Shown: positions 1-12,182 of the stretch, in pieces
How positions within the stretch are numbered: position 1 is the stretch's first letter
Layout of the letters: the number at the start of each line of letters is the position of its first letter
Assembly (NCBI GenBank): GCA_020064725.1
Contig: JAGTWJ010000017.1
Coordinates: 4,278,001-4,342,000, forward strand
Direction of reading: 5' to 3'
Source: Drechslerella dactyloides
Taxonomy: Eukaryota > Ascomycota > Orbiliomycetes > Orbiliales > Orbiliaceae
Length of the DNA stretch: 64,000 nt
Position numbers and translations under genes: made by a program
The notes under the pieces: model-generated
What the model saw: only the letters and a program-made list of their open reading frames with translations
What the model was told of the DNA's origin: nothing
Database searches by the model: none

Positions 1-352
1 CTTCTAGTCGCACGCACACATAAGTCTTCAACGCTTGTGGCAGCCCTGAGCAATCGCTTTTCAGCACCGGATTCCATTTAAGGAGGTCGGCGAGTGTCAA
101 TCCAAGGTCGCGTTCGTAGCGGGTAACAATATTGGCGCAGGTATCACCTGTCTGGACAAGTCGCCAGCCGGCGCAGCTTGTGACCTGGCCAGGCGCAACG
201 GGTGAAGGCGTGGGGACGGCCCTGGCGTGTAGAATATCGTTTCGCCGGACTTTACTGCCGTGGAGGCCGTAGTCCAAGACATAGCCTTGAACCCGGAAAA
301 TCGCCAAAAGATAGACGAAAAGAGCCGAAAGAAATATATCAAGCTGCCGCAT
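1..352 (-). CDS. LysM-domain secreted protein, 5' part only (runs off the left edge)
   Basis: The reading frame starts at the ATG at 352..350 and is open for 117 codons to the window edge. It begins with a hydrophobic signal peptide (residues 1 to about 23, MRQLDIFLSALFVYLLAIF..), followed by a short Pro/Ser/Val linker. A LysM module follows from about residue 56: a Cys, then the hallmark QTGDTCANIV, then LADLLKWNPVL, and a closing Cys close to YVCV. LysM modules bind chitin or peptidoglycan N-acetylglucosamine; fungal secreted LysM proteins act outside the cell, either binding host or self chitin or as parts of larger chitinases. Which one this is cannot be told because the 3' part is missing. 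A longer ATG-initiated frame overlaps it but ends at an early stop and shows no domain. Confidence 0.75.
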   Translation of the reverse strand, partial: MRQLDIFLSALFVYLLAIFRVQGYVLDYGLHGSKVRRNDILHARAVPTPSPVAPGQVTSCAGWRLVQTGDTCANIVTRYERDLGLTLADLLKWNPVLKSDCSGLPQALKTYVCVRLE

Positions 353-2293
353 TGTAACGTCTGCTTTTTTCTGTCGCCTATTTTATTAAAAAAGAGTGAA
401 TGGGGTCCGGGTATCGCGAACAATGAGGATAACAGAAAAACTACAACGTTAAGACGCACGCCGAAAAATGAGTGTATCCGGTCGATGGCAAAATTCAAAA
501 ATGAATGGACGAGCGGCCTGTTCACAGAGCCATTCAGCAGTCGATGAGATGCATCGGTGGGGATGAAGAGAAAAGAGGGGAGGGGAAGCGGTTTATCTAA
601 ATCCCGTTGTCGAGCATGTTATGGTTCGAGAGAACCCTATCGGATAATATATACTCATGCATATGCATACATGCGCGGGACACTAGACTAATCTTCGGCA
701 CGCCAGGGCTAGTGCAAGACTGGCGCGAGCGACGCAAGGACAACATCGTGGAGTCCAAATATGGTTCCGAGTGCAGCCCTCCTTTCGTTGCGCCTTCATT
801 CAAGCAAACTTGAGCGGATTCAGCGACTTGGCCATGGCTTTTTTGCGCTTGAGGCTTGCCGAGAGGCTTCCCGTTCACGTTAGAGTGGGTGATACTAGGG
901 TAAACTATAAGTCGGGCGCCACAATTTCTGCCGCTGGTTCCTGCATCACAATAGAGGGGCCCACCGACACCATGTCCCGACCCACCGTTTGCAGAGATCG
1001 TCAACTAGACGTGCCGGATAAGTGCGAAAGGGGGGATTTGGACAGGGATCCTCTACCCAATGCAAAGGCACGATCCAGTAGCGAGGATCTGGTCAGAATC
1101 TCGTATCTTCGGGTCGCGTGATGGACCGACAGCGACACCTGCTTCTCGAGGCGACACACAAACGCCGATGTGGCAACTGCAGAGGTACCGACACGGTACG
1201 GATAAGAAAATTTCCAATACTTGTACAATATCCTCCATGCAGGTGAGGTCTGCATTCATTAGTAATTGGGGCGCAAAAAGACATTGCAGGGATCGGTTGC
1301 TGGGGTAGTATTAAGGCACCGGCCTGTTAAATTGCACTCGACGCGGAACTGGTGCGACATATTGGTGCTGAAACTTAAGACCAAATCGGTGCTTTCCGCC
1401 GGCACGATGTAACTTTCGTCAAGCTGTCCCTGTATCAAAACAATGCGGGTATTAGCCATGGCCCGCTTGCTCAACTCTCTTGTTCGGTGCGTGGCGGGGT
1501 GTTTTCATATTGTCCTTACGCGCGTCGAGTCATATTTGTATTTTCGAGTGAATGCAATATTCATGGTTGCAATAGACAGTTTGCCGAATACACCGCATAA
1601 GATTGAGCCTTGGCGTCTGGGCATCTGGGCATATATTCAGTAGAAACCTCGCGATTTCTTCGCCAGCTCTACGATACTGGTAGATACCGAGTTACTGTGT
1701 AACTATTTGATATCTGATAAGCTTCCGTCCCGTCGACTTGATCCCTGCCGCAGCATAGCGAAACGGCGCGCGGAGGACAAAGCTCTGACAGCTGCGCTCG
1801 CCTAGCATGCCCAAGACGGCAGCAATCCCAAAGCAGAATCCAACAGGCCAACGCGGCTATCGCTGGCGACGGAAGAAGCCGAGATGTTCTCGCTGGAAAG
1901 AACATGACGTGAAGCTGTCCGGTATATGTGTGTACGGGACAACTAGTAGCGGAAGAACCTGCTCACTGATGAAGCAATGATGTTAATTCCGGCACCAAGT
2001 ATTGGGAACGAAGGCCACTTAGCCTTCGCAGATGTGAGCTGACTTGGTGAAGTCGTTTGACCGCTCATACCCGAGCATATATCTTGCCATATGGCCTGTG
2101 CGTAGATTCGAGCCAGAACACGGCCAGAACACGGCCAGCGTGTTAGACAGTCTGCATGTATTATATAAAGCCCCGTAGGCCTCATCAGATAGCTTGCAAA
2201 AGGATCCTTAGGAAAGGTTACTGGAATAGAGAAAAGAGGTAGGACGGTAGACAGGAGATCAAAGAGCGCTGCACGCACACAAGCAATCCAAAT
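353..2293. other. Intergenic region, about 1.9 kb, no supported gene
   Basis: Several short open frames occur on both strands. The most protein-like is 1259..1474 (minus, 71 codons, with Cys and potential N-glycosylation sites), but it lacks a signal peptide or recognisable domain. I could not link these pieces into a spliced gene. The region should contain the promoter of the LysM gene and that of the plus-strand gene starting at 2294. Confidence 0.4.
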
Positions 2294-4304
2294 ATGGAAG
2301 ACATCACGAATTCAGGCCACAGCAGCCACCACCTCCGCAACCAACGACCATCGTTTCTCCCACTGCAAACCCCAACGCGCCCGCTCCCGACGTTTTCATC
2401 GTCCTCAGCTGTCTCTCATCTCCCGAACAAACCTGCCCTCGATCCGAACAACGTCTCTCTTTCTTCCCCCTTCTCTCTTTCGTTCCCATCAGATCCATCG
2501 TCTGTGATGAGCACGCCGACCTTCACGCCAGGAGCTCGTAGGAACACCTTTGGCAGCGGCATATCAACAGATATGGACGAAACCAACACTTCCGCAACTT
2601 CCCCCCTTCCATCAAGCATGGCCGATGGCGTCAAGGCAGACGAAAACACCAAATCCAAAACCTCATCCCCGTTTGCTTCGCAGGGTAACGTCTCGGAAGC
2701 GATGTCCGTAAGTCAGACCTCAGCTGAAGTCATCCCCGGGTATCAACGAGGTGCTTCCTTTGCCAACGGCCTCCCGGAGCCGAAAACTGAGCACATGGAT
2801 TACTTCTTTCGCACCCTCAACCCACCCGCTGGTGATAACTTCCCTCGCCTGGAAGTCAACGGCGAAGAAAGTATCTCCCGTGGCCGCTCCCTTAACCGAG
2901 ATCCGACGGCCTCCTCAGTTCTGGAGGACGCTCGCAGGCGCATTTCACAGAACACCGAGCAAGGGGCCGCCGGTAGCTCTGGTGCCAACGGTTCTGCTAC
3001 CGACCACGTGGCAGGAAGCGGCACCAAGAGTGACCAGGCTGTTCGAACCAGGTAAGCACCCCCGGTACTCCCGGTGGTATCATCGAGTATATTGCACTCG
3101 AATACACTTTTGAGCGTTGCTGTTGAGTTGTTGAGCAAGACTGACAGCCCGGTCAAGTGGCGAGACACCCCGACGCGGACGTTCCGGCGTCTTCAGTTTC
3201 CTCAAGCTCGGCAAAAAGTCAGCTGTCAAGTCTGGAAAGGCATCAGCAAGGCCGGAGGATCAAGAACAAGGTGACTTACCGCACGCCGGAGGGGAGTCCT
3301 CCGCTCCGTCGGTGACGGATAACCACCGATATGTGGTTGGAACTGCCCCGCCGATGGAAGACGGCAGGGACATGAGAAATTTTGCGACCTGGCATCGCGA
3401 TTTGACCACGGACTTTGAGAATCGGAGGCTCGAGGGACGCCATGAGCACCCCTTGGAGGGTAAGTGTCCCAGACCTTTGCTTGATGCCTTTCATTTTGAG
3501 AGTGATGTTATCCATAAAGAGGAGGGATGAGTGGAGATGGAAGGGGAGATGGAAGAGAAAGATGAATAGGAAGATATTAAACAGCACAACTCGGCACCTC
3601 ACGCATGTCTTGGTAGACATCTGGATGCTCAGCGTGCGGTGGATATGAGACAGGATAAACGTCCTCAGAGCTGGTCGTGTTGCTAACGTTTCACGCTGTT
3701 ATCTATAGGTACTGCGGCATTGAACCAACAGTCAAGCATCACGAGCATGGGCATTAAGCAACTGATACGCTCCATTGGCAAGACTGTTAAGAAGGGTGCT
3801 AAGGGCTTCAGGAAGGTTGTCCTCCACCAGGCCCAGGCTGTTCCGAGCCAGGTTTCTACCATCGCTCATGGGCATATCCCTCGTCAACCAAAGGTGATGA
3901 GCAAGAAGGCTCTCACTCGCACTCAGCGTATGGCAGAGTACAAGGCTATCACGGGCTCTGTCCTTCCTACCTTTGGCCCTCGAGTCCCGACGCCTCCACC
4001 TATCATTATTGAATCGAGCACTGATCTCAACGGCGCTGTCAATATGCCAACATCAACACAAGCCCAGCCGATTTTGAAGCCAATTGCCGGTCCAGTGATC
4101 ACATTGGATGTCGGGAGCGCTACCACACCAAAAGTAAACGGTAGGCCTAAGCTCGAGCGAAACCATAGTTACAGCAGCCTCATCGAAGAAGCTGAAAGAT
4201 TGTCTCCTCGCCCAAAATCGACAGAAAATGACCCCATCGCCCAGAAGGAAAACTCCGAAGGCGCTTCGCAGATCTTCGCTGAGAAGGCTTTCAAGGGCTG
4301 GTGA
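2294..4304 (+). CDS. Unrecognised Ser/Pro-rich protein, 557 aa, 3 exons
   Basis: Exons 2294..3051, 3140..3459 and 3709..4304 join in frame to 557 codons plus stop. Intron 1 has donor GTAAGC and acceptor AAG; intron 2 has donor GTAAGT, a TGCTAAC branch site at about 3681 and acceptor TATAG. The N-terminal half is Ser/Thr/Pro-rich and probably disordered. The middle holds a short motif (GVFSFLKLGKKSAVKSG) and exon 3 opens with a basic, probably amphipathic stretch (about residues 370-400: LIRSIGKTVKKGAKGFRKV) that could bind membranes or nucleic acid. No catalytic domain, signal peptide or membrane span is seen. I do not recognise the family. The model is supported by frame consistency across two introns rather than by homology. 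Confidence 0.7.
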
Positions 4305-5809
4305 TTCGGCGACATCCGCCTAATTACTTGCTGCATCTGCGCCATCCGCGTATATGCATGACACAAACGGATAGCATTTCGACACTTGGCTTACAAAATT
4401 GTTTTCCCTCATTTTTTACAATGTGGCGGGCTTGGTGACGGCATTCTCGGTTAGAGACGCCGTGGCTTCGTCTTGCCTTTCTTTGTTCCCCCAATCGTGT
4501 ATTGTTTCTTGTTTACCATCATGTTAGTTTCTGGTGTAACGCCCATCACGGATACTTTTCTTTACCGCCACCTAGTTATCTCCGTTCTTTGTTCATGGGT
4601 GGAAGACCTACGCCGACGATCAGTTTCCTTTTCATCTTATACCTTATCACGCAACATGCACGCATACGCAGTTTTACAGGTCGAGTTCAGTCTATTTTCT
4701 CTTCAAGTTTCCTTAATTATTCGTTTGATCCCATGGGATTGTATTGCCCTACGGTAATGCTTTCCGCATTGAAATACACGGTCTCAGACCTTTGCACTCT
4801 TTTCCATCACGAGTTGCTGAAGACGCCACGGGCATTGCATCCATAGCTAGCTGCGCTAGTTCAACTCACTTGGCATGCATTGTTTACCCTACGTTGCTCT
4901 CATTGCACACTCACTGTTTTCGGATGCCGCCTATATTGATGCTTTTATCGTTTTATACGCGCGGTTCTATGTTTATGTTTACCTATGTCGTTTTTTAGTA
5001 TAATTACCGCGAGTGACATGGCATGAGGGCTATCTGTACCGTACGCCTTTAAGCTTTATAGCCTGTATACCTTAGTTCTACGGGCACTATAACGAAGACT
5101 GATAAAAAAAACTTTTTATATCGCGACGGCTCATTACGTAAAGAAGCTGTGGCGTGCTCCTAAAATATTCAGCGTGCCGTCGCGGCTGGAGTGCTTAAAA
5201 TGTAATTTGATCGTCGGGGTGGCGCTCGTGGCGCGGTACGGAGCATGCCGAATATATACTACGAGCGCGTACTACGTAACGTAACGGACGCCCCAGGCCT
5301 GCACCAGCGTATCGCTTATCGTTATTTCAGTACACCTCTTGCACTAACTCACTGCAACTATAGCCAATAAAATATTAAATGGGATCTGCGGTAAATTTCC
5401 CAGGCGTAAGCAATCGTTCTAGCATACAACATCCAGCAACAACATAAGGACACGCATGCACGTGTACCGCACAAACAAAGACTAAAGCATCATATGCACA
5501 ACAGACAGCATCCTCCAAGCTAACTAGCTAGCTTTATAGAAAACACCACGAAGAGAAGCCAAAAAGGGTGCCACGCGAAGCATCGACCGATCACCTATAT
5601 AGCGCGAGTGACCATCAAGAGAGGAGAGAAGCGAAGAGAAGAGAAGATGTTTAAAAACGTCCAAGTTCACAGCTGTCCGAGAACTTCATTACACCCGTCT
5701 ACCAACCTCTCACCCCGCACAACCACCCCCTCCCCAAAATACAGTTTTAAGGTTTACCGACACACCACTGCACCCCTCCTCGCTACAGTGACTGAGCGAA
5801 TACCGGCTG
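4305..5809. other. Convergent intergenic region, no gene seen
   Basis: This lies between the 3' ends of the plus-strand gene ending at 4304 and VPS1 (minus). It is moderately AT-rich with short meaningless open frames only. It must hold both polyadenylation regions; I see nothing else. Confidence 0.5.
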
Positions 5810-8517
5810 CTAGCCGACCGTATTCACAATCTCCTGCGCCTTGGTCAGCGACTCCACCATCTGCTGGCACTCCTTCCGCCTGCGGATCGTGTAGTCGGAC
5901 TCGCGTAGCAGATCGTCCACGCTGTCCAGCTTGTACAGATTCTCCAGAAGCTCGCGCTGCATCTCGTCCTTGGTAAATCTACACGGGGTGAGAAAAGAGA
6001 CATGTTAGTATGTGTCTGCAAGGATATACGATAGTAGTGAATATAAGACCGGGGGGTGCGTACTGCACGAGGTTCAACATGATGGCCTTGGGAACCATGT
6101 CGATGACTGTGCGCTTGACAATATTGTAGTAGGATTGGATGAGCAATTCTAGGAGTTCTGATGTTAGCTGTGCTGTTTCTTCAAATACGCCTGGCGACGG
6201 CCCAACGCGTAGGGCGATAGGAGGATGTGCATACTGATAACCTCGACCTCGATCCCCTCCCTCTCACTGAGCGTTCCGGAAGCCTTCAGCATCGGTGGAG
6301 GAGCTTCCATCGCGGCCATCTTCTTCTTATTCTTGCTAGCGAAGAAGCTGCCGAAGAAGCCCGAGTTCTCTGTGGGATCCATGCTCGGCGCAGGGGAGTC
6401 CGTTCTGGGCAGCGGCTTGCCAGTCTTGGGATCTACCTGGACGGGCTTCGAAGAACTGTGCTTCTCGTTTACAATCGCCATGGCGCGGTGGCCGTTCAGG
6501 AAGTCTGGGTGGCCGGTATTGATGTAGCAGCTCTCCATGGAGACGAGGTCGACTACAAGCTTGTTGGTCGGGGCCATGGCCTTCTTGAAGAAAGTCACGA
6601 CAACCATGCTGAACTTCTCCTTCAGCATGGGGTATCGGCGGAAGAGCTGACAAATATTGAGTTAGCAAGTTGGAAAGCAACCTAGCAGACATATACGTAC
6701 CGGCTTCTGAAGCAGTTGGTTCAAGATTCTGATCAGCTCGTCGTAGACAAGGTTGATACATTTGACGCTTGGATCCTCCAGCCGTCGTATCTGCTGCTTG
6801 ACGATCAACTCGAACGCTGTAGTGCCTACAAACAGGGCTGGACTGGAGCCGGACGAGTTGTACAAGATGGTTCTGATATCGACATCCTTAACCTGATCGA
6901 AGGGGTCGACAGCCTTAACACCGTTCGAGTAAACTTCATGGAAGACAAAGCTAATACGGGCACCACCAGAGAGCTCGACTGATGTCAGCTCTTGGTTGTT
7001 ACCATCAAGAACAGTCCGGTACTCGTTGCAAAACTCGGTGATTATATTGAGCAGGATGTTTGAGCTGTTGCCAAGTATCGAATCACCCAAGCCCGCCAAC
7101 TCGGACGCGTACTTTTGCAGGGATGTCGAGATGCGGTTCTTGATTTCCGGAAGGGTTTGCTTGATGTGCATCATCAAGATCAAGTTGAGCTTCCGGGCTA
7201 GATACGGGGTACCGCAGTAAAGGGCCTTGTTCCGGTACGACTTGTGGTTTTCGAAAAAATTCTTCTCATATTCCAGCGCTGCCTGGATTGGCTTCTTATT
7301 CTCAATATCGCGCTGGCCACGGTTGACGACGGGGACGTAGCCGAGGCGTAGAGGAATGATTCGGCCCGCCAGAATGTCCACAACGTCTGTACCTTCGTCC
7401 ATCAGATCTATCTTGGTGAGCACACCAATTGTACGTTGACCTAGAAGCACTTAGCGTTAGCATCGCAACACGAGCGACGGGGGGGATCCACTCTGCTTGC
7501 AAGTGTCTCGTTCTGCGTCATACCTTCCGGGTCTACCTCTCGAGCTAGCTTCAAGCCGTCCGAGTTTGCCAAATCGGTATTTGCAGCTGTCACGGCCAGA
7601 ATGATTGCATTTGGCTTCGAGATCTGCTTCAGGACCATATCTTTGATCTGCTTCTCGATGTCCTTCGGCTGGTCGCCGACGGGCACCTTTGTCAAGCCGG
7701 GCAAGTCGACCAGCGTGAGCGTCAAGACGTTGGGGGAGAAGATCCTCAGCCCGATAGGGGCGGGCGAGATACCGGCATTTCGGCCAACTTTAGCTTCTGT
7801 CTCCTTGACGATCTCCTCACGGATTTTGTTGAAGTCATAGTATTTCTGGCCGGGGATATGCAAGAACTCGCCCCATTCGTCAAGGTTGGCAGCAGCATCC
7901 GTTGTGCCTTTGATGGTGTTGTCAGCCTTGGTAGTATCGCCGTTGACGACCGGATTGTTCGTGCCAGCAGGTCGGTTGATGAGTTGGAGAACCTGAAAGA
8001 AGATAGATATGTGAGCTCAGATCGAGGTTTTCGGAGACGGTTTGGAAGGACGGCTTCATACCAGAGGCCGTCTGGTGACGATACCGGTTCCTCTTGGAAG
8101 GCTACGAGGCAGTTAGTACATGGCCGTCCGCGACGGGAGGACGAGGAAACCATACAAATCTCTCCCGACAATGTTCTCCAGCACGGAACTCTTTCCTGAC
8201 GATTGAGATCCGACGACGACGATCTGTGGTAAGTCTATGGGGTTTTGAACCTGCTCGTGTCGTCGCGTGTCAGCTCTCAGCTCGCAGCTCTCGCGGGTGT
8301 CACCGAGATGACGAAGACGGGCCCAACGGCCATCTTGGGGAGGGAGCGAGACGTACTCCGACGGTCGCAAAGACATCCTGAAGCTTGTTGACAGTGGTGA
8401 TGAGCTGCGGGTCGTTGACGCTTTGCCTGTAGACAGTTGCTGTTAGCATAGGCTCCTGCTTGCTATCTCCCCTGCAAGTGTTCCGTGAGGGACGAACGAG
8501 TAGCCCTGGTGCGACAT
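5810..8517 (-). CDS. VPS1: Vps1, dynamin-like GTPase (vacuolar protein sorting), 699 aa
   Basis: Nine exons on the minus strand join in frame: 8498..8517, 8357..8426, 8250..8156, 8101..8062, 7992..7524, 7440..6701, 6646..6235, 6148..6064, 5978..5810. The protein has the dynamin layout. The GTPase P-loop GSQSSGKS is at residues 44-51, followed by LPRGTGIVTRRPL, switch DLPGLTKVPVGDQP, TKIDLMDEGTD and the middle domain. A short insert stands in place of a PH domain (FFGSFFASKNKKKMAAMEAP). The C-terminal GTPase effector domain ends QEIVNTVG. The insert and the PKTGKPLP motif match Vps1 rather than Dnm1. Length fits (yeast Vps1 about 704). Vps1 self-assembles to drive scission at the late Golgi, endosome and peroxisome. 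The start was chosen because a 20-nt first exon ending at donor GTTCGT keeps frame with the conserved NDPQLI..NKLQD. Confidence 0.95.
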
Positions 8518-9819
8518 GGCGGGCGGCAGCGTGAACCCAGCCGGGCGTCGTCTATCGGCGGTGGGAGAGCGGATGAAGGTACGGCGAGGCGATGAGGATC
8601 TTGGACAGCCCCTCGGTGCAGCGTGCAGATGAATGCAGTTCGAGTGGCGGGTGTGGAAGCTGGCTGGCTGTCAAGAGAAGTTGACAGGGTCTGCTGAGTT
8701 ACGTGGTTGAGCTTTGTGCTGGCTGGCTGCTGGCGCTCTCCTGCACCGTACGCTTGCCTTGGCAAACGGCTATAAAAAGGAACTTCAACCTACCACAGAA
8801 TCGCCATCTCGAGCGACGGCCTTGTGACTTGGGCCGCTACCTAACTAGTACTATGGTCTCAGCGGTCTCCGCGAGCTCGCTCTTTATACCAGGGAACGTA
8901 GACGCTGCTGCCCGCGGCCTCCGTCGCCTCTGTCGCTTACGTCCGTCGGCGCCCCTGGGGGCTTGCGCACGGGGTCTCACTAGTCACCGTATTCGCGGCC
9001 GGTGTACGCAAGCTCGTCGTGGGGAGCATACGTAGTGCTCGCGATCGATATAACATGGCGCACGCAGATAAAAAAAAATCGCCACAACGATCTGGAGCAT
9101 TTTCATCCCGATGCATCTTTGTTGCCGATGTTTGTACTACGCTTACGTACCTCTGACTTCTACTTCGGTCAGCTGTTCTGGTGTTTTATAAAACGTGCTT
9201 CTGGGAGCTGAGCGCCAACATGCATGTTTTTGCTCCGGTTCAACGACACTCCAACACACCATGGAAGGGCCTCTCCTGCCTTATCAATGATCGTGAAGCT
9301 TTATTCTACAAGCCTTGGATACTATATTTGAATTTAAACTCTCCCTTCTATTGAATTCAACAACTGTAGATTGGATTTCTGTGCATCAAGAAGGAGATCG
9401 TTTATTGGCTCCATTTTCAACCCTTGCTTTACAAGAATATTTGGGTTGTTGTTGCGCTATATACGATATTAGTCTCGAGGCCAGACTTGCCTGGGTCGGC
9501 CACTTGGAAATACGATATTGAATGTTGACATTGTATCGTGCCTAACTTCCATGGACCCACTCTACTCCCATTGATCACTGTGATCTTGCTTTCCAGAAAT
9601 GCATTTTGTGAAGACCTAGTCTCCCTCTGCGACCTGTCGCACCATAATTGTAGTTATATACAGTTCTTGCCCTATGCTATCTAGCTCAATCCTGCCTCGA
9701 GCCCAATTAGCACACATTTCGATCGTAGGCTACGTGTAGAAAGGCATAAGATTTACCTCGAGCCTAGAGACCGAGCCTGACTACCTCGTCGTGCTTCTCC
9801 CCACTCCTCGACGCCATCA
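8518..9819. other. Intergenic region between VPS1 promoter and MCM5 3' end
   Basis: VPS1 transcribes leftwards from here, so 8518 to about 9000 should be its promoter and leader. Short open frames at 8703..9035 and 9315..9521 show no domain. Nothing else was recognised. Confidence 0.5.
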
Positions 9820-12182
9820 TTAAATACCAATTCGGACAATCTGCGCCCCCTGGTTCTTAAATTGTATCGCCTCCCGCCTCGCCATAACCTGCAGCGCCCT
9901 GTCCAGTGCACTAACGCTATATTCTTTGCGATTCACCATTTCCTTGCGCAACGTCGCCAAGCTCGTCGTCCACCCGATCGGAAGCCGCTTCGTCAGCTCC
10001 TGCTCAATCTTACCCGCCTGCCCGAGCACCTCTTCGCTCAACGTGCTACCCTGGCTGACAGCGTTCATCGTCGACGCCATGAACAGTCGGATAGCTTCGT
10101 CGACATGTGCCTCCGTGGCGACGGAAGATAGTGTGAGTTTCGCGAGGGATTCGGTGATCCGGATGATGGCTTCTAGCTGGCGGACGGTGATGGGGATTGA
10201 TGAGCGTTCGTTGGAGTCGAGTTCTGCTTTGTGGACTTGCTTGCGGATAGAGACGAAGTGGGAGGAGAGCCGCTCTGCAGCTTCCTGGGATAGCGTTGGC
10301 GCACAGCGGCTGTATCCAGAATTATGGGTTGTTAGATTGCTATGTTTCAAGAGAATAGATATCTGGGGTGTGCTTACGTTTTGCAATATGTTATGTACCG
10401 CTTCATTTTCTCAATCGGAATCTCGCCCGTGACATTGGCGGTATCCGCCTCCCGGTTCATATGGATTCCGATCACGTGTTTAGCAATCTTTCTATCCCGA
10501 TCCGTGCTATGTTCATCCTTGACGATAAAGATCATATCGAAACGCGATAAGATTGTGGTCTGAAAATCGATATTGTCGCCCGGCGACTTCATATCGTCGT
10601 AGCGACCGAAGATGGGATTTGCCGCAGCCAGCACCGACGTTCTAGCGTTCAAAATGGTTGTTATTCCTGCTTTTGCGATAGAGATGGTCTGCTGCTCCAT
10701 GGCTTCGTGAATAGCTACACGATCCTCATCACGCATCTTGTCGAATTCGTCGATGCAGACGACCCCGCCATCGCCCAACACCATTGCACCGCCTTCTAGA
10801 TAGAATTCTCGGGACTGCGCATCACGCTGGACGGACGCTGTCAGACCTGCGGCTGAAGAGCCCTTTCCGGACGTGTAGATGGCGATTGGTGATACTCTTT
10901 CGGTGAATTTGAGCAACTGAGATTTGGCGGTACCGGGGTCACCAAGAAGGAGGACGTTGATGTCACCTCTGAGCCTCATGCCGTCCGGTAGTATTTTCTT
11001 CGAGCCACCCATCAGAAGGCAGACGATGGCCTTCTTGATATCTGCGTTCCCATAGATCGATGGTGCGATGGAGTTGGAAAATATCTCGTATAATCGTGGG
11101 TTCCTCGACAGCTCCAAAAACTCTTGTTCTTCCTCCTCGGAAAAGATGGCGGAACCCCTTGCGGTGTGGTCAACCTCTGCCTGGATACCCACCACTCTTA
11201 TATACGGGGTCCTGATAGCTACCGCGGAAGAAGGCCCTTTGCTGCCCTTACTCTGGTAGATCGAGAATACGCCCATGACCGTGCAGCGCGACCCTGGAAT
11301 CACTCGGTTCGTGAGATATCGGTCAGCGGAGAGCAAAACGTGCCGAGGCAGCTCTCCAACGGGGACCTGGTCTGGGGCCTCCTGTAGTTTCAGGACCTGC
11401 TGATCAATGAACCGGCATTGCTCGTGGAGGATGAAATATGGGTCCAAGGGGCATTTGTCGGCTCCTTCTTCCTTCTGGGAGTTGCACACTCGAGGTAATG
11501 TCACACCGGAGAAGCCACTGGACACCGGGTAAGAGAGGATGTTGTCGCAGCCCCGGCACTGTATTCTGAGACTGGTCGCCTTCGAGGAGAGAGTCGAGGC
11601 GCCGATAATGATTCCGGGAACTCTGACAAGCTTCGAGACGTTGTTGGCGTCCAACTCTCGGATTGTGGTAATGTTCGCATTCGATGTCAGTGTGACTTGG
11701 ATATCCGGTGCGTCTGGAATTTCCTTATCGGACGAATGGGTCGGTATAAGAATTCGACGGGCACACTCCTTTGCTGCAGCTTCAAACTACTCGCATAACT
11801 GGTGATTAGATTCTTGCGTAAGCTTTAGTATATAGTAAGACGCTCGCCTACCAGAGGCAGTTTTTCAGCCGGTTCTCCAGCTAGAGCAGAGGCAAGATCC
11901 TCATTATAGCTGATGAGATGCGCGACATCGACTTCCAGGCAATATCGTTTGATCAGAACATTCTCCCGTAACTGATCTCTGTATCAAGCCTCAGCAACTG
12001 TACGAGATAACAGATGTTCATTGTGAATGGGTTGAGTACCGGTAAACGAAGTTGTTACCAAGCTTGAAAGTGAGTATGAACTGCGTAAAATGGCTTTGGA
12101 TGCGCGAATTGGAGTCGTCGCTTTCGTCGTATTCGGACCGCAGGACCGGGAAGGTGTAGACGGATGCTCGGTCCATCGCCAT
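9820..12182 (-). CDS. MCM5: DNA replication licensing factor Mcm5, 722 aa
   Basis: Exons 12182..12040, 11978..11852, 11786..10378 and 10309..9820 join to 722 codons plus stop. The protein shows the MCM layout. An N-terminal domain (start MAMDRASVYTFPVL) carries a zinc-finger-like Cys set (C167, C170, C191, C202). The AAA+ core has Walker A GDPGTAKS (residues 372-379), Walker B IDEFDKM (about 435-441) and the arginine finger in LSRFDMIF. A winged-helix C-terminus follows. Assignment to MCM5 rests on the N-terminal match (NNFVYRDQLREN..., LISYNEDLA) to yeast Cdc46/Mcm5. It is a subunit of the Mcm2-7 replicative helicase, acting in the nucleus at origins. Two ATGs lie at the start (MAMD); the first is used here. 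An MCB-type ACGCGT lies about 215 bp upstream. Confidence 0.95.

Noticed and set aside
97..525. A 142-codon minus-strand protein at the left edge
   Set aside because: It overlaps the LysM frame in a different phase; only the LysM frame has a signal peptide and domain.
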